A stretch of DNA of 64,000 nucleotides from Nissolia schottii (GCA_003254905.1 QANU01113349.1:193465-257464), one strand, 5' to 3'; counted from the first letter of the stretch, positions 35,214 to 47,886 are shown. Notes: generated from the letters alone by a model not told the origin. Numbers and translations: made by a program.

Positions 35214-36602
35214 ATTATTATTTTGGGATAGATTTAGCAATTTTGATGAGATTAGATTGAATTGGATTTTAATAAGTTCTAAGGAGGGATTGAAATTAGG
35301 GATTAGAACAGGCTAAAACTGGTCAAGCCCCCCTTAACAGGTCAAGTATGTCTCATTAATTTTTGGTCTGCGCCTTAATTATCACAAGTTTTTTTTAGCC
35401 TAGCCTGATATGTTTGGGAGGCTTGGCCAGGAGCTTGGTAGGCCTGCCTATATTTTTTTACCAAAAATCTATTGTCTGGCCTATTTATCATAACCTGCTT
35501 AATTTTTAAATAAATCTTCAACATTTATAGATCAAGAATCTAACAGATCAACAAAAATCTAAATTACAACAACAATCTAATATTTAAACAAAAATTCATA
35601 CATCAATCCAAATTGCAACTCCATAGATCAAGAAAAAGTTTTCACCATCAACAACATAAATTCAAACTTCTAATAATGAAACACATCTAAACACATTTGT
35701 CTAATACAAATAATTAAATAAAACATACACAAACAAACGAGGAACCATATTTAGTTTGTTTATTCACCCATACACATGAACAAACACGTATAATTGAATT
35801 GTAATTTTTCATCTTTTAATGTGAAAATGATAAATAAAAGAGAGATAGAGTTTTTTAATTTATGGTTTCTAAAAATAATAATTAAAATAATAAAATTGTA
35901 TTAATAAATATGTTTGCATAAAATATCACAAAAAATGGTACTAATCTATTGCTTAAGGCATTGTTTTCGATATGATAACTATCTCTAATTCGATGATGGT
36001 TAAGATTATACAAAAAAAATAATTATATAATAAATTATATTTATATTTTATAATATATTTATTTAATTTATTAATTTTACCCCTCGTTACTTTTATAATT
36101 TTCATACCAGCCACTCATCTTTTACTGCCCCATTTTACTTGTCCTCCTGGTGGCGCCGATGCCGGATCCGCCACCAGCACTGCCCCACGATCTCCCGCTT
36201 CAACGGTTAGAGCATTTAACCCACTTTCCTCCCCTTTTTATTTCTTCCACCTTCTGCTGCCGAACAACAACAATAATAACCCATCTTCTCCTCTACCAAC
36301 AACAATACAACATTTGCAACAATATAACAGGTCGGATCGACCCGTTTGACAGTCATAACTAAGAGGGATAGTAATGTAATTACAAGATTTTTTATTATTA
36401 AAAAATTACAAAGACCAATTTGCACCCTAACTCGATGAGGTGCAGGTTAGTCAGCTCCTGGAAACAAATGATAAACCGTACTAAACACCCACACCCATTC
36501 AACGAAAAAAAAAAAAAAAAAAGTCCCTCTCTAATTCTCCGGATTCAATTGAACCGTGTTTGGGTGCAGTCGTAAGTCTTCTATGAAATCGAGGTAAGGA
36601 GT
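34219..36602. other. AT-rich intergenic region between divergent CHX and folate-receptor-like genes
   Basis: No gene is supported. The stretch contains an ATT microsatellite, a diverged GGCCTATT-type repeat at about 35290-35480 and long A/T-rich runs. Its right end should hold the promoter and leader of the folate-receptor-like gene; a poly-A run is at 36506-36523 and no clear TATA box could be chosen. Confidence 0.55.
35163..35222. repeat. (ATT)n microsatellite
   Basis: About 19 ATT units with one interruption near the right end. Confidence 0.95.
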
Positions 36603-39600
36603 ATGGTGGTTTTGCGGTTATGGAGGCAGTCCCAGCTCGGACCCAAGAACAAGGATTATGGGTTATTGCTTTTGCTCCTTTGTTTCTTCCATCTCTTCCT
36701 TCCTTACTCCTCCGGTTTGCTTCTCTCTTTTAACCCCTTTTAGTCTAATCCTCTATTCATTTCCAAGTTTTCTTGATTTCCCCTTCTATTCGTTATTTAT
36801 TTGATTCTGGTAAGATGTTAAGCTTAAGCACATATATACACGAGACGGAAAAAACATAGAAAAAATAATGAAATTTACTCTTTTTATCCCTCTTTAGTGA
36901 TATAAAGATACTATATAGTTGGAATAGTTATGATCTGGGGCAATCTTTCAATACACCCTTTATGTGGTTGCCTGAATTCCATTTTTATACTTTTTGTGAC
37001 TATATTCGGAAGAAAGATTCATCCGCCTAGCATATCATGTCCAGAATTGGTGTTACAAGGTTCATGCCTGATTACTAGTGAGTAAGTAACTTGACATACA
37101 CAGGCAAAGCACACCATGGGTCATTAATCTTTGATCTCATTTATCTCTAGAGATGCGGGTTATATGTTTCATCTTTGTGTCTATTCTGGCCAAGCTTAAG
37201 ATAGTTCGATTGCTAAGTTGAAAAGTCGGACTGAGTAGAACATTGGCTGAGGTCTTGTGTTTTATAAGTGTGCCCAGAGTTGATTGGAACATGCTTTGTC
37301 TAGCTACAAAGAAGGGTTCTTATAGGAGTTGCCGGTTGGTGGTTTCAAGACCATAAAGACGGAGTGGCTAATTATGAGGGTTTAATGAGAATATAAACAC
37401 CGGTTGCTTACAAGACTTTGGGTATTTGGTAGAGTGAATCTTCAACCTCCACTATTGACCAATTGGATAGGTCTAGCAGCTTGTCTAGTCTAGCATCAAA
37501 TGTTATTTTGGAGTTCTTTGAAAAATGCAGCTATGTTTTATGCACAAGTGAAGTGGTGTCCACTTACATTACATGAAAATTTTGTTATATTTGAAGTTGG
37601 AACCTACAATCTTTGACTCTGTACGAAATTAGAATTTAACCATCCAACATTGTGGCAATCCATAATGTCAGTGAAGCATATTAAAAAAGGAAATCTTGAT
37701 GGAACCAATTGGTAGCCGTAGGTTTTGATAAATAAAATATGGGTTTATGGAGAGGCTCTAAATTTCATATCACATGAGCTTCTTCCAACTAACCAAAAAC
37801 TCGGATTTTGTTGGGATAAACCGTTGTACCCTAGTGATACTATGCATGCTCCATTGCTACATCTACATTTATGTACTCTACATTGTCTCTCTGATTCTTC
37901 CATCATTCTCTTGGACACAAACAAATGCAGTATATCGATGGCTTTTCTGTTCAGCTTAGCTTAATAGGATCCTTTTTTCATCCTAGTCTTCACATTATCT
38001 TTGCTTTAACTCAAGCTAACATGGGCACACTTGTCATTAGAGCATGTCTACATGTAGTAAATATTGTGTGACTAAGAAAAGTATCTTGGTAAGAAATCTT
38101 GATCACTAACATTTAGTTAGATGGCCTCAAAGGCTCAAACAGTCTTCTGGTTATATAAGGCTGCGTTTGGTTGCTGAGACAAGACTGAAATACAGAGACA
38201 TGAGGACAGAGACATACAAGTTAGTCTTATATTCTGTTTGGTGACAGTGTACAAGACAAACTTATTCGCATCTATATCTTGTTTGGTTTAATAAAGACAA
38301 GACAGAAAATACATTCCAAATGACTTAAAATACTCTTATTGCTCTAATTTAATAGAAAAAAAAACACACATTATCGTACCCTAAAAGGTTTTGTCCCTGT
38401 GTTCTATTCCCGTGTCCCAACAAACCAGAGGTGCAGAAAATACACAAATTTTTTGTCTTGAGGCTCAAATTTTTGTGACTATCTCAATAAACAAATAAGA
38501 TTTTTGTCCCGGTGTCTCCGTATTTCTTTCTTATCTCAACAAACAAACACTGCTTAATTGATCAAAGTATCAACTCAAATGAGGTATCTAACAAATCATT
38601 TTGGTAAGACAATTATTAAATCACAATTTATCTGCTTGTTGCTGTTTTATTGTCAAATAACTTACTAGCAGAATATTGTTCATGTATGCATTCAGTTTTC
38701 AATTCTTTCTTCTTTTCTGAATGCAGGCAAACCCAATGGAGTATGTGTTTCACAAGGTGGTCGTTTTCCTCCCTTTAAATCAGAGGGTAGCCCTCCCAAA
38801 AAGGGTCCCAAAGATTTGACTCTCTGCCGGGTTTTTCGCAAAAGGACTTGTTGTGACATAACCCATACACATCCTGCACTGCTGTCTGTAAGGAAGCTTG
38901 CTTCTACTGGGGAAGCTAGCCAAGAGTGCTTGCACTTATGGGAGCTATTGGAATGTGCCATTTGTGATCCACAATTTGGTACTCAGCCTGGACCTCCACT
39001 CATTTGTGCATCTTTCTGCGAGAGAATTTATGAGGCATGCTCGAATGCTTACTTCTCTATGGATGTAAAAACACAGGTATATGGGTGACTTTGACTTTTT
39101 GAAAAAAATTGATATTGGATGGCTGAAATAATATTGGATCCCTTTATGTGCTAGTAAAAAATTAAAAACAAAACAAAAATTTATCTGTGGTTTCTATAAA
39201 TTAGTCATTTAGTTTTCATTTATCTTTTTAAGCATTCATTTGACGAGTATTTGTTTGTCACAGGACAATAGTGGTTTGTTGTTGGTAATTCATAACAGAT
39301 TCCTATAGTGTTGTTGGTATAGAGTTCAATTTTTTATATATTTGCCTTTTTTTTACCAGAACATTGAATTTTTAACTTGTCTCCTTATATCCATTATTTT
39401 AATTTACTTGAACCTCCAGCTTCTAGCGCCTTGTGGAGTAAACGACTTTGTGTGTGGTAGGGCTGCTGAATGGGTCTCCAATGGTACAGATCTTTGTACC
39501 GCTGCAGGTTTTCGAGTGAAATCGCCTGATATCGTACATGTTGCCTCAAAGGAAACATCTTGCTATGGTGATACTGCAAGTCTAAGTTCGGTTGCTGATT

Positions 39601-40165
39601 CTTGGAAAGCTTCACAGTTTGATTTCCAACAAAGGGTTAGGGAAATACCATTCTTTGAAAGAGTTTCTTGGGCTATAGGAGGGATGGTTCTAACTGCAGG
39701 ACTGGTGTTTATAAGGTTAGAATGCTATTCATGTCCTTTGTATTATTGATTAGCTGTACAAAGTCAATCAAAACTTGGTGGAAAGGTGGATTATTTGGAG
39801 CTGTTCTTCATGTCTTTATTTTTCTTTTCTAAGATAGCTTTAATTCCATTGTATCTCTTTGCAAATCTTGTCAAACTGGCTGTAGTTTTGATGGAATTAA
39901 TATACCGCATCTACGAATAAATTTTGGAATCCTTCATATGTTTTGTTTGCGCACATTCTTTTAGAAATGGTTCCTTTATTTTTATTGTTGGAATGGTATA
40001 TATCTTCTATTTACATCTATATTATGATCATGCAGCAAAAGGAAAAGCCATAGTCAACGTCAGAAGCTGGCTGCTATAAGGCGAACTGCAAGGAGGCTGG
40101 AAGGAAAGATGGGGGAGCATCGGCCTTCTAGCTCTCAAGAAAATAGGAAAATAAATTCAAGATGA
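36603..40165 (+). CDS. Folate-receptor-like cysteine-rich membrane protein
   Basis: Four exons, 36603-36714, 38727-39076, 39420-39715 and 40036-40165, encode 295 residues. After a charged start, residues 21-36 form a hydrophobic signal segment (LLLLLLCFFHLFLPYSS). Residues 38-205 are a cysteine-rich luminal or extracellular domain with the order of the folate-receptor family: CVSQGGRFPPF, LCRVFRKRTCCDITHTHPA, CLHLWELLECAICDP, ICASFCERIYEACSNAYF, LAPCGVNDFVCGRAAEW, CTAAGF. A single membrane helix follows (about 236-252, WAIGGMVLTAGLVFI), then a short basic cytosolic tail. Plant proteins of this kind are annotated as folate-receptor family by similarity to animal FOLR and riboflavin-binding protein. 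Ligand binding has not, to my knowledge, been shown, so folate binding is only inferred. A 394-bp MITE sits in the 2-kb first intron. Confidence 0.9.
38160..38553. mobile_element. Complete MITE with about 50-bp terminal inverted repeats
   Basis: Left end GCTGCGTTTGGTTGCTGAGA, continuing CAAGACTGAAATACAGAGAC. The right end, reverse-complemented, reads GCAGTGTTTGTTTGTTGAGA, then TAAGAAAGAAATACGGAGAC. About four fifths of the first 50 positions match. No coding capacity. It lies in intron 1 of the folate-receptor-like gene; a truncated relative is at 19541-19735. No clear target duplication was found. Confidence 0.8.
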
Positions 40166-42379
40166 GTGTTAGCCTGTATGTGAAGTTTTGGACATAAGTA
40201 GTTGTGCTAATTATTTGGTGAATCTTGAGTTTCTTGTTACAATTAAATCAAAATGTCACTTTATTTTGTACGCTTGCCTACTCTTTTCTGTCATTTGTTT
40301 TGGTTTTATGGTCTTTTAAAATGATTTTCTTTTGAAAAAGGTACAAGTTTGCTACAAACAGTTTTAGAATGGTCTTCTAGCTTTCCTCTTTTATGAAAAC
40401 AAGGCATAAAACTGCATTCTCATTGAACTGTGCAGCTTTCACGACCTGGTAGATGGATGGAAGAACTGTTGTCAAACACAGCCTTTAGTCCTTACCTATG
40501 ATCCTTATGTGCTTTCTTCCGTCCTGAATGTTTAATGGTCCATGCTCTCTTGCAACTGCCAGGTTGTGCAATTGGGTCTGACTCAACGTTGAGTGAAGTT
40601 CCTTTGGGAACCATGGCAGGGCGTGGATGGGACACGGATCATGTCATTTTTTCTTTTTAGCTGCCTAGGATGTGCCTATTATTGCCGTAGAGATAAATGC
40701 AGACTTTTTTTTTTTTGTAAGGTTCAGCTTTAAGTAGCTTTAATCAAATGTTGAGCTCAAGCAGATGCAGATTATGTTTGTAGGACTGCATCACATCCTG
40801 GCTTAGGATTTTCTCATCAAATTTTATGGTACAACCTTAGTTAAGAGTTAGTTTCTTTTTTCTCTTAGAAAAAAAAACGCTTTGGCAAAAACCCATTTGT
40901 GATATGAAATTATGAATTAGAAGTTTCTCATGCTTTGCCAGAAAAATCATGTTAACGAACGTGATGACTTTGGTGGAGCTTGCCTTATTCTTTAATTATA
41001 TGGTATGAGTTCGATTCTCATCCATGAGAATCAAAAAATATTTTGTGGTGGTTTTGAGTTTGCATAAAAAAATTTTGCTAGAGTAGTTACTCATTTATCA
41101 TTAAGCTACATATTCTGTTGTGTAAAGATAATTTAATTAAAATATATATTATCTACCATAAGTGTTACCAAAAATAAATTCATAGTTTTTAATTTTATCA
41201 CAAATGACATTTAAATGATCATAAATAAGAGTTATAAATACTTGTTACCATATCATATGTGTTTGTTATGTTATAATATTTCAATGATTATATATATTTN
41301 TAACATGAATCCACACACAAAAAAAAAAAAGAAAATTATAGCTACATGAAACAGAGTAACAGACTTCTAATACATTAGACTAAAAAATAAAAACAAAGCT
41401 CCAAATACTACATCCATCAAAACGGCTCTTGTTTGTGACAAAAAAAAATGTATTATATTAGATAGATAATGGATATAAAAATATAAATATCTTATCCATA
41501 TTTTTTAAATTCTTAAAATATAAATTTCTAGAAATGCATCCCGCAATTGTTTTCCAAGAATCATGCTACACAAAATGGTCTTAAATGAAACCAATCAATC
41601 ACTAATGTATTTGCTTGAAATTATTTCATTCTTTTATCTAAATCATAGCCTTCCAAAAAATATATTTTTCTTTTCCTAATGACCATCCTTTTAAAATTTT
41701 AACACTTGGCTTCTGAAGGGTCAAACCATTTCACACATTCCTCCTATATTTTCACCACCTACTCCTTGCTATATCATATCAAATGAAATAATTGAAAATG
41801 ATTTCTCTGAGAACTACCTCAATTTGTACTTCGGTCACATTGATAACATGTAAAGGATAGCCTTGTTATTGTGAAACTGTGATGGAGCTAGTGGTGGAGG
41901 TCATGGTGAATGACGTAGTGAGTGAGATTCCTGAGTCGTGTCTGCTATCAATGTGATCAAGCAACAAATCGATGCAACCAAGCCGACTGGCTTGCGGTGG
42001 TGGCGGTACATTGGCTAATAGAACAATTGCGGTGGGAGGCTTGACAAAGAGAGCATTGGAGAGGCAGCTAGTTGTCGGGTTTGAAAAGTGAGGTTGAGGT
42101 TTTAGCAAGGTGAATATTTTTGAGTTTGGAATTTTGTGAGTTTGCCAATTTTTTTCATGTGGGGGAAGTTATGTGAGAACGAAGAGTTTGTGGGTGTAGA
42201 TTTGAGTTTATTGTTAAGTTTATTGCGAAGGAGGGGTTACACTAAAAAATTTAATGTGAAGTTTATTGTGAGGGAGTGTTACAGTAAGAGGAAATGGAAA
42301 GAACGGGTGTGGGAGAAACTGCCAACTATTGGAATAAGCTGATGCGAGAGGCATATAGAGTAGTGTATCAGAAGTTATA
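40166..42379. other. Gene-poor region after the folate-receptor-like gene
   Basis: The first few hundred bases should be 3' UTR. A possible SINE-like piece is at 40958-41080. A single N stands at 41300. The remainder is AT-rich and I see no gene in it. Confidence 0.5.
40958..41080 (+). mobile_element. Possible tRNA-derived SINE fragment
   Basis: A tRNA B-box-like GAGTTCGATTCTCAT lies at about 41007-41021 with a weak A-box-like TGGTGGAGCTTGCC about 35 bp upstream. This is the layout of plant SINEs. No poly-T end or target duplication could be fixed. Confidence 0.3.
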
Positions 42380-43640
42380 TATTATAATAGATGCAGCAGA
42401 TGCTCTTTGTAGGAAGCTTCGTCATGCGGCCATTTTTGTGGTTATGTAAGTGGGATGGGTTTGGAAGAAGAATTGCAGGTGGATGGCAAGTTGAGACAGA
42501 TAATTCAGGACCTGCTGGTGGGTTCTGTGGCACATATGACAGTACATTCGAAGTTGCATTATTTGCCAAAGGAATAAGTATCAGACCTTGTTACCTGCTG
42601 GTATGGTTTTCAATCCCTGCCCATTCCAACGCAAAAATGGTCGAATTTGTCTATGGACCGCATTGGGAACTGCCAGGGCCTTTAGGGCAGCCACTATACT
42701 AGTGATAATCGACAGGCTAATTGAATATGCTCAGTTTGTTGTCATTTCCCATCCCTACATTGCAAAGGAGATGCCAACAAATTTTGGGAAGGAGATATTG
42801 CGATTAAGTGCCTTCCCCAACACCAACTTTTTAATAGAGACTGGTTGTGTTTGAGCTCCTTTCGAGTTGAACTATTTAAAATGACTTGGACAAGCTGAGG
42901 ATAGTTAAGCTAATCATCCTCTATCCAATTGTCATATGAAGGTGGTTAATTGATGCTTGGAGACTTATCTAAGATGATTTTCAAGGATCAGACCAAAACA
43001 ATGGCCCAAATGGCTCGGTTGGGCTGAGTACTAGTTTAATACAAACTTGTGCAGCCACAAAGATTACTCCTTATAGAAACCTGAACTAGAAGAGTTAAAA
43101 CTTCAGCTGGCTAAGGAATAGAATTGGATGAAAAGGCAAGCTGATCAGAATAGTTGAGAGGTGGAATATAAGGAGGCAGATGCGGTCTACTTTAAAATCC
43201 AACCTTACAGGCTGAAATCCCTAGCCATCAGAAATAATTAGAATGGTCCCAGGGTATTATGGGCCAAACGGGATTGTTGAGAAAGTCAGCACAGTGGCTT
43301 TTTGTTGAGAAAGTTGTATCTCGTTCTGTGTTTCTTTGTTGCAAAAGTGCATTTCCCCTGATGTGTAAAGTCAGCCTTTAACAATCCGGAATCATTGAGT
43401 AGTGGGAGATCAAGTTTCTACCGGTTGAAATAATTGTAGTGCGAGAGGATCAACAAGGCGAATTTGAAGTTCTTGTTAGATACAGGGCCTGCCTGAACTC
43501 AATAGTTCCTGGGAGTCTGTGGCAGCTATTAAACAACCCTTTCCAGCATTCCACCTTGTGGGCAAGGTGGTAGTGGGGGTTGGTTTGATAGAAAGACTCC
43601 TAAGATGACCTTAGTATACAAAAGAAAGAAATACAAAAGA
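42380..43640 (+). mobile_element. Chromodomain Ty3/gypsy integrase remnant
   Basis: On the plus strand, across frames, one reads the expected gypsy order: SLPIPTQKWSNLSMDRIG, ILVIIDRLIEYAQFVVISHP, YIAKEMPTNFGKEILRLSAFP, then VEYKEADAVYFKIQPYRLKS, and finally a chromodomain-like SWESVAAIKQPFPAFHLVGK. These correspond to the linker before the core, the integrase core, the post-core GPY-like domain and the chromodomain of chromoviruses. Stops and frameshifts make it inactive; gag, protease and RT are missing. Confidence 0.8.
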
Positions 43641-43877
43641 GGGAGATAGAAAGAAGAGTAGGACTGTCAGCAAAATACGGTTGGGCAAATAGCACATAAC
43701 TAGTTTGCTGGCATGTCCATTTGGTAGTGGAGAAAGGGGGATTCAGAAGATTGCCTCAAAAAGGGAATATTTGTATTGGTGTCAGGGAAGGCAGGCAAGG
43801 AATTTCTTAGGACTTGTGGGAGAGATTGAGCCTCTTCTACATTTTCTCTTTTCTGTAATTGATTGTACTTTTTCATC

Positions 43878-44304
43878 TAGGGGTGTATGTCGGGCATTCA
43901 ATTTTCGATGTTTAGAGTGGTGACCTGAGTTGGCTCAACCCAACGTTAGGTCGAGTGGGTTACTCAAGTGCTTCTTATTTTAAATTTTTTTTGTAATTTT
44001 CTATTTTTAAAAACTATTTTAAAAGAAAATTAAAAATGGATGATAGAAGTAGGTTTTTTGGGCAATTTTTTGTCATGGTATTTTTGGGTTGGGTTGGGTC
44101 GGGTCAATATTATTATATTATTATAATAAAAAAATAAAAAAAAAGGGGTAAGTCAGGTGGGCGGGTCAGATTAGGTTTGGAACCTGGCCAACCGTCACCC
44201 AACCTTAGTGAGACTTGGGTCAGTTGGGTTTTACCCGATCGACTTGAGCACCTGACCCGATTGACTTCGGGTCAGTGAGTCACCCCAACCCTTTTACACC
44301 CCTA
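43878..44304. mobile_element. hAT-like non-autonomous element with 8-bp target duplication
   Basis: The ends are TAGGGGTGT and ACACCCCTA. The flanks are TTTTCATC on the left and GTTTCATC on the right, a 7-of-8 match, as expected for the 8-bp duplications of hAT elements. The 427-bp inside is rich in GGGTTGGGT and GACCCG words and has no transposase. It lies just past the gypsy remnant. Confidence 0.75.
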
Positions 44305-45746
44305 GTTTCATCCATTTCTTGACTGATATCCAACTGATATCAGCCCAAGCGAAGTTAGTGATGATACAAACCTCTTTCCTTCATATTTTGGCTCTTTTTA
44401 TTAGTATCTATCACAAGCCCAAAGGACTCTTCATGAGAGTGTTAAAGATACAATGAAAGTCCTTTATGTCCTTTTGAGATTGCTGGTTCATGAAATAAGT
44501 AATGAGAAAAAAACTTAGAAATGGATTTACATGTGTTGAAATGTGAGAAAACGAGAGAGTTACATGAATTCTGTGTGTCTCAACTACACAGCGGAGGTTG
44601 ATTTATATAGACTATATGCCATAAATACAATGATATGCGAAAATATAAATCTTTTCTAATTAAAGATTCTATCACATCTAAATCATATCAAATCATATCC
44701 TAATCATATATTTGATATTCTAAATATTCTAACATTCCCCGTCAAGCTAAAGTTCGCTAAACTTTAAACTTGTTACAAATGGAGTTTAATGAAAGAAAAT
44801 ATAAAGAAAGGAACAGCCTTTGGTTACTGTCGTTGGTGAAAAGCTCACTGGAAAAAGCTCAGTGGCGGAGTAGAGTTGGTACACGTAGTTGTTTCACGAA
44901 ATGGACTTTTGGAACCATTGGAATAAGGCTCTGTGAAGGAGTTGCCAAAAGAATAGGATGGCAAGTGGTGAGTAGCTCGCTGGAAATGGAACAACTCGTG
45001 TAAGTGCAGTGGTAAGCCTGGGAATGAAGCACCGAAACCATTGGAAAGTGATCAGTTGGTGTAGGCACAGTGGTAAGCCCAAGAATAAAGCACCAGGACC
45101 ACTAGAAAGGTACTCCCCCTCATGGGTTAAACACTATATCAGTAAACGAAGGCTCCGACAGTGGCTAGATAGAAGTGACGAAGGTTGTGTAGTGGTAGAG
45201 GCTGAGCGTGCACATGGGTCGGAACTTGCACATGGAGAGATGGACAACCATGGTCACGAAGAAAGGGCAAAAGTGGAAACAAAAAATAGACCCTTCTTGA
45301 GAGAGTTGTTGGATCACGATCCTGAGGACTGACCAAGAAAAAGGAGACAAAGGCGAGCTTGACAGTGCAATTGGTTGCTGCAAATGCCGTCAGAAGCACC
45401 ATCACTCACAGTCGGAAGTGGCAGCACGTGGACTTTACATTGAAGAAGGAAAATCGCCTGTGTGACCTCGGATGGCGAAGCGACTTCAAGATGGTTTGAT
45501 AGCTCGGAGGAGGCGACTCTGGTGGTGGCGCTAGCGATTAGAAATGACACCAGAAAATGTTGGATGGATAGAAGAGAAAGGATCTGATGGCAGCGGATAG
45601 GGGTTTTGATGACGGACAAGTGTAGGAAGCTGCCAGAGTGGGTGGCACGTCAGAGATGGCCTGGAACTGGAAGAACGCATGGTTTGTCAGAAACTTATCA
45701 CTGGAGGGTAGTGGTCCCTAATAAGGCACGGATACTTTCTCTCTAA

Positions 45747-45759
45747 GCTCTAGATACCA
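45747..45759 (-). other. Primer binding site (initiator tRNA-Met), one-base insertion
   Basis: GCTCTAGATACCA is the reverse of the plant copia PBS (TGGTATCAGAGC) with one extra base. It should touch the 5' LTR on its right. Instead a gag leader in the other direction begins there. Confidence 0.6.
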
Positions 45760-45893
45760 TGTTAAGTTTCTCTAAGCTCTATCCTTGGGCTCGCCTCGGT
45801 CTCCTTTTTTTTGGATCTTTCCTCGTCTTCTTTGTCCAACCACTTTGTCTTGTCAAGTATCTTTTGGTTTTCATTTTTGCCCCTGTGTGACCT

Positions 45894-46640
45894 ATGGCTG
45901 CTGGTGACCCTTCAAGTGCTCCCAAAGACGGTCCAAAGACTGAGCCTCCAACTTTTGTTAGCTATATCAGTGTGCCTCTCTCCACTAACAAATTGGATGG
46001 TAGCAGCTATGACTCTTGGGCCACTAATATCAAACTTTGGCTTTCCGAGCAAGACTACTCCAATCACCTCTCCGAAAAGGATGAATGCAATGGACTGTCC
46101 TTGGTGGTCTCACATTGATGCCCAACTTTGCACTATCATCAAAATCACCATTCATTCGTCTATCAAGCAGATTATTTGGTCTCATATTACTTTTGAATCA
46201 GTGTGGGGACAAGCCAAATCTCTTTACACCAATGATACCCAATGTTTTTATGGGGTTTGCCAAAACTTCGTGCAGGTCATTGCTCCTCTGTGGTTTGATG
46301 GCCCTATGTCTACCTATCTGGGGAAGATTCACGGTGCTCTCCATGATTTTAATGAGATTTTACCCTCGCTGATACTCCAACAAAGGAATTGGAGCAGAGC
46401 ACCATCATCTTTATGCTTATGGCCTTGTATGGCTTGCCTTCTTACTACTCAAATCAGATTTTGGGGTCAACTATTGTGCCTACTCTTTCTATGGTGTGGT
46501 TCACATTGCTTCAAGTTCTTGCTAAACAACCCATCGAGTCTGTCAATGCCCCGTCTCCGATTGATACTTCCGCCTTAGTCTCCCAGAGTAGCAATCATGG
46601 TCATTCTCGCTATGGCAGCACAGAATTCACATGTCTTTCT
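45894..46640 (+). pseudogene. Broken copia gag (UBN2-type)
   Basis: The ATG opens MAAGDPSSAPKDGPKTEPP and continues with the copia gag core: SVPLSTNKLDGSSYDSWATN, IKLWLSEQDYSNHLSEK, then in other frames WSHIDAQLCTIIKITIHSSI and MEQSTIIFMLMALYGLPS. At least two frameshifts divide it, and it ends at ALVSQSSNHGHSRYGS before the zinc knuckle. It is closely related to the gag of the neighbouring element at 50400-51411. Its plus orientation conflicts with the LTR polarity around it. Confidence 0.8.
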
Positions 46641-47058
46641 CTCCTCTCTAAACGAGAGAAAGTTATATGCGAAAATATAAATCTTCCCTAATTAAAGATT
46701 CTATCATATCTAAATGATATCAAATCATATCCTAATCATATATTTGATATTCTAACAACATGAAAAGACAATTGAGGAGTCTTGGGTCCACTCTCCTTTC
46801 AGGCTTATCAAATATGCCAACTAAACTAAATAAGAGAACAACCTGCTTCCAACTAAGTTATGTAATAGAAGAATTCAAATATGTTAGGCAGGTTGAGATT
46901 AAAAGTAAATAGAAGAATATGTTGTGAAAATGAGGCAACAAGTGTGGAAAATTTTTGGCAAAAGTATAAATTTATTTGAACTCGCAGTAGTCTCGGGTCC
47001 ACTCTGTGTGTGTCTCTGTCTCGCACTCTCTATCATTGGTCATTGTCTTATTTATTAC

Positions 47059-47223
47059 TGTCGAGAGAAAAGTGAAGAGAGAAAAACATGTGAATCCCGT
47101 GTGTACTACACAACGGAGTCTGATTTATATGGAGACTATGACATTAATACAAATATAATCTTTCCCTAATTACAGATCTAACATATCCTAATATCAATTA
47201 CAGATATTTACAATATTCTAACA
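47059..47223 (-). repeat. Left (3') LTR of the copia element
   Basis: On the minus strand it runs TGTTAGAATATTG to CTCTCGACA, with proper TG...CA ends, and lies directly after the polypurine tract. The inner border (47223) is firm and the outer one is an estimate. Confidence 0.6.
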
Positions 47224-47251
47224 CTCCCCCTCAAGCTTGATAATATAGATC

Positions 47252-47590
47252 TTATGCACCAAGCTTGTCACATAGATAAGTGATTCTAGGACCTCTTAAA
47301 GGCTCAGTGAAAACATCCGCCAATTGATCATTTGAATTTACAAAGCTTGTGGTGATGTCTTTGGATAAAATCTTTTCTCTGATAAAGTGACAATTGACCT
47401 CAATATTTTTGGTCCTTTCATGATAAACTGGATTAAAGGTGATATGCAAAGCTGCTTGATTGTCACAAACAAGAGTCATGTGTCTGATCTCCCCAACGTG
47501 AAGTTCCATAAGAAGTTGCTTGAGCATAAGTTCACATGTGGTGGATGCCATAGCACGATACCCTACTTCAGCACTAGATGTTGCAACCAC
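47252..47590 (-). pseudogene. Copia RNase H
   Basis: An open stretch of 112 residues contains SSAEVGYRAMASTTCEL, LVCDNQAALHITFNPVYHER, KNIEVNCHFIREKI and DQLADVFTEPL, which are the RNase H motifs near the end of copia pol. It ends KLGA and stop, shortly before the polypurine tract. It is the best preserved piece of this element. Confidence 0.9.
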
Positions 47591-47886
47591 ATTCTGCTTC
47601 TTATTATTCCAGGAAATGAGATTGCCTCCAATGAGTACATAGTAGCCGGAAGTGGAACGTCTATCTGTAGGAGATCCTATCCAGTTAGCATCTGAATACT
47701 ACCTCAGTGTGCCCCTTATTCTCATAAATAAGGCCATTCCCAGGTGTTGTCTTAACATACTTTAGGATGCGTATCACAGCCCCAATGGCCTTCACATGGC
47801 AAGTTTAGGAACTGACTAACCACACTTACTGCATAGGAGATGTCTGATCGAGTAACAGTAAGGTAATTCATTTTTCCAACCAATCT

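Larger units (their letters stand above)
44532..46757 (-). mobile_element. Rearranged copia-like element with LTR pieces at both ends
   Basis: An LTR-like segment at about 44532-44734 ends TATTCTAACA and is followed by TTCCCCGTCAAGC, the reverse of a polypurine tract, so the element faces left. A shortened second copy is at about 46672-46757: both carry ATATGCGAAAATATAAATCT, then ATATTTGATATTCTA. A reversed tRNA-iMet primer site is at 45747-45759. Between that site and the right LTR piece a gag reading frame runs the opposite way. The element lacks protease, integrase and RT. Confidence 0.65.

Noticed and set aside
36150..36362. Proline-rich plus-strand frame upstream of the folate-receptor-like gene
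   Set aside because: Low complexity after the first codons, no homology recognised, and no splice link to the gene at 36603.
45009..45619. Overlapping reading frames on both strands
   Set aside because: They lie inside the rearranged copia element, have no recognised domain and look like translated leader or untranslated sequence.
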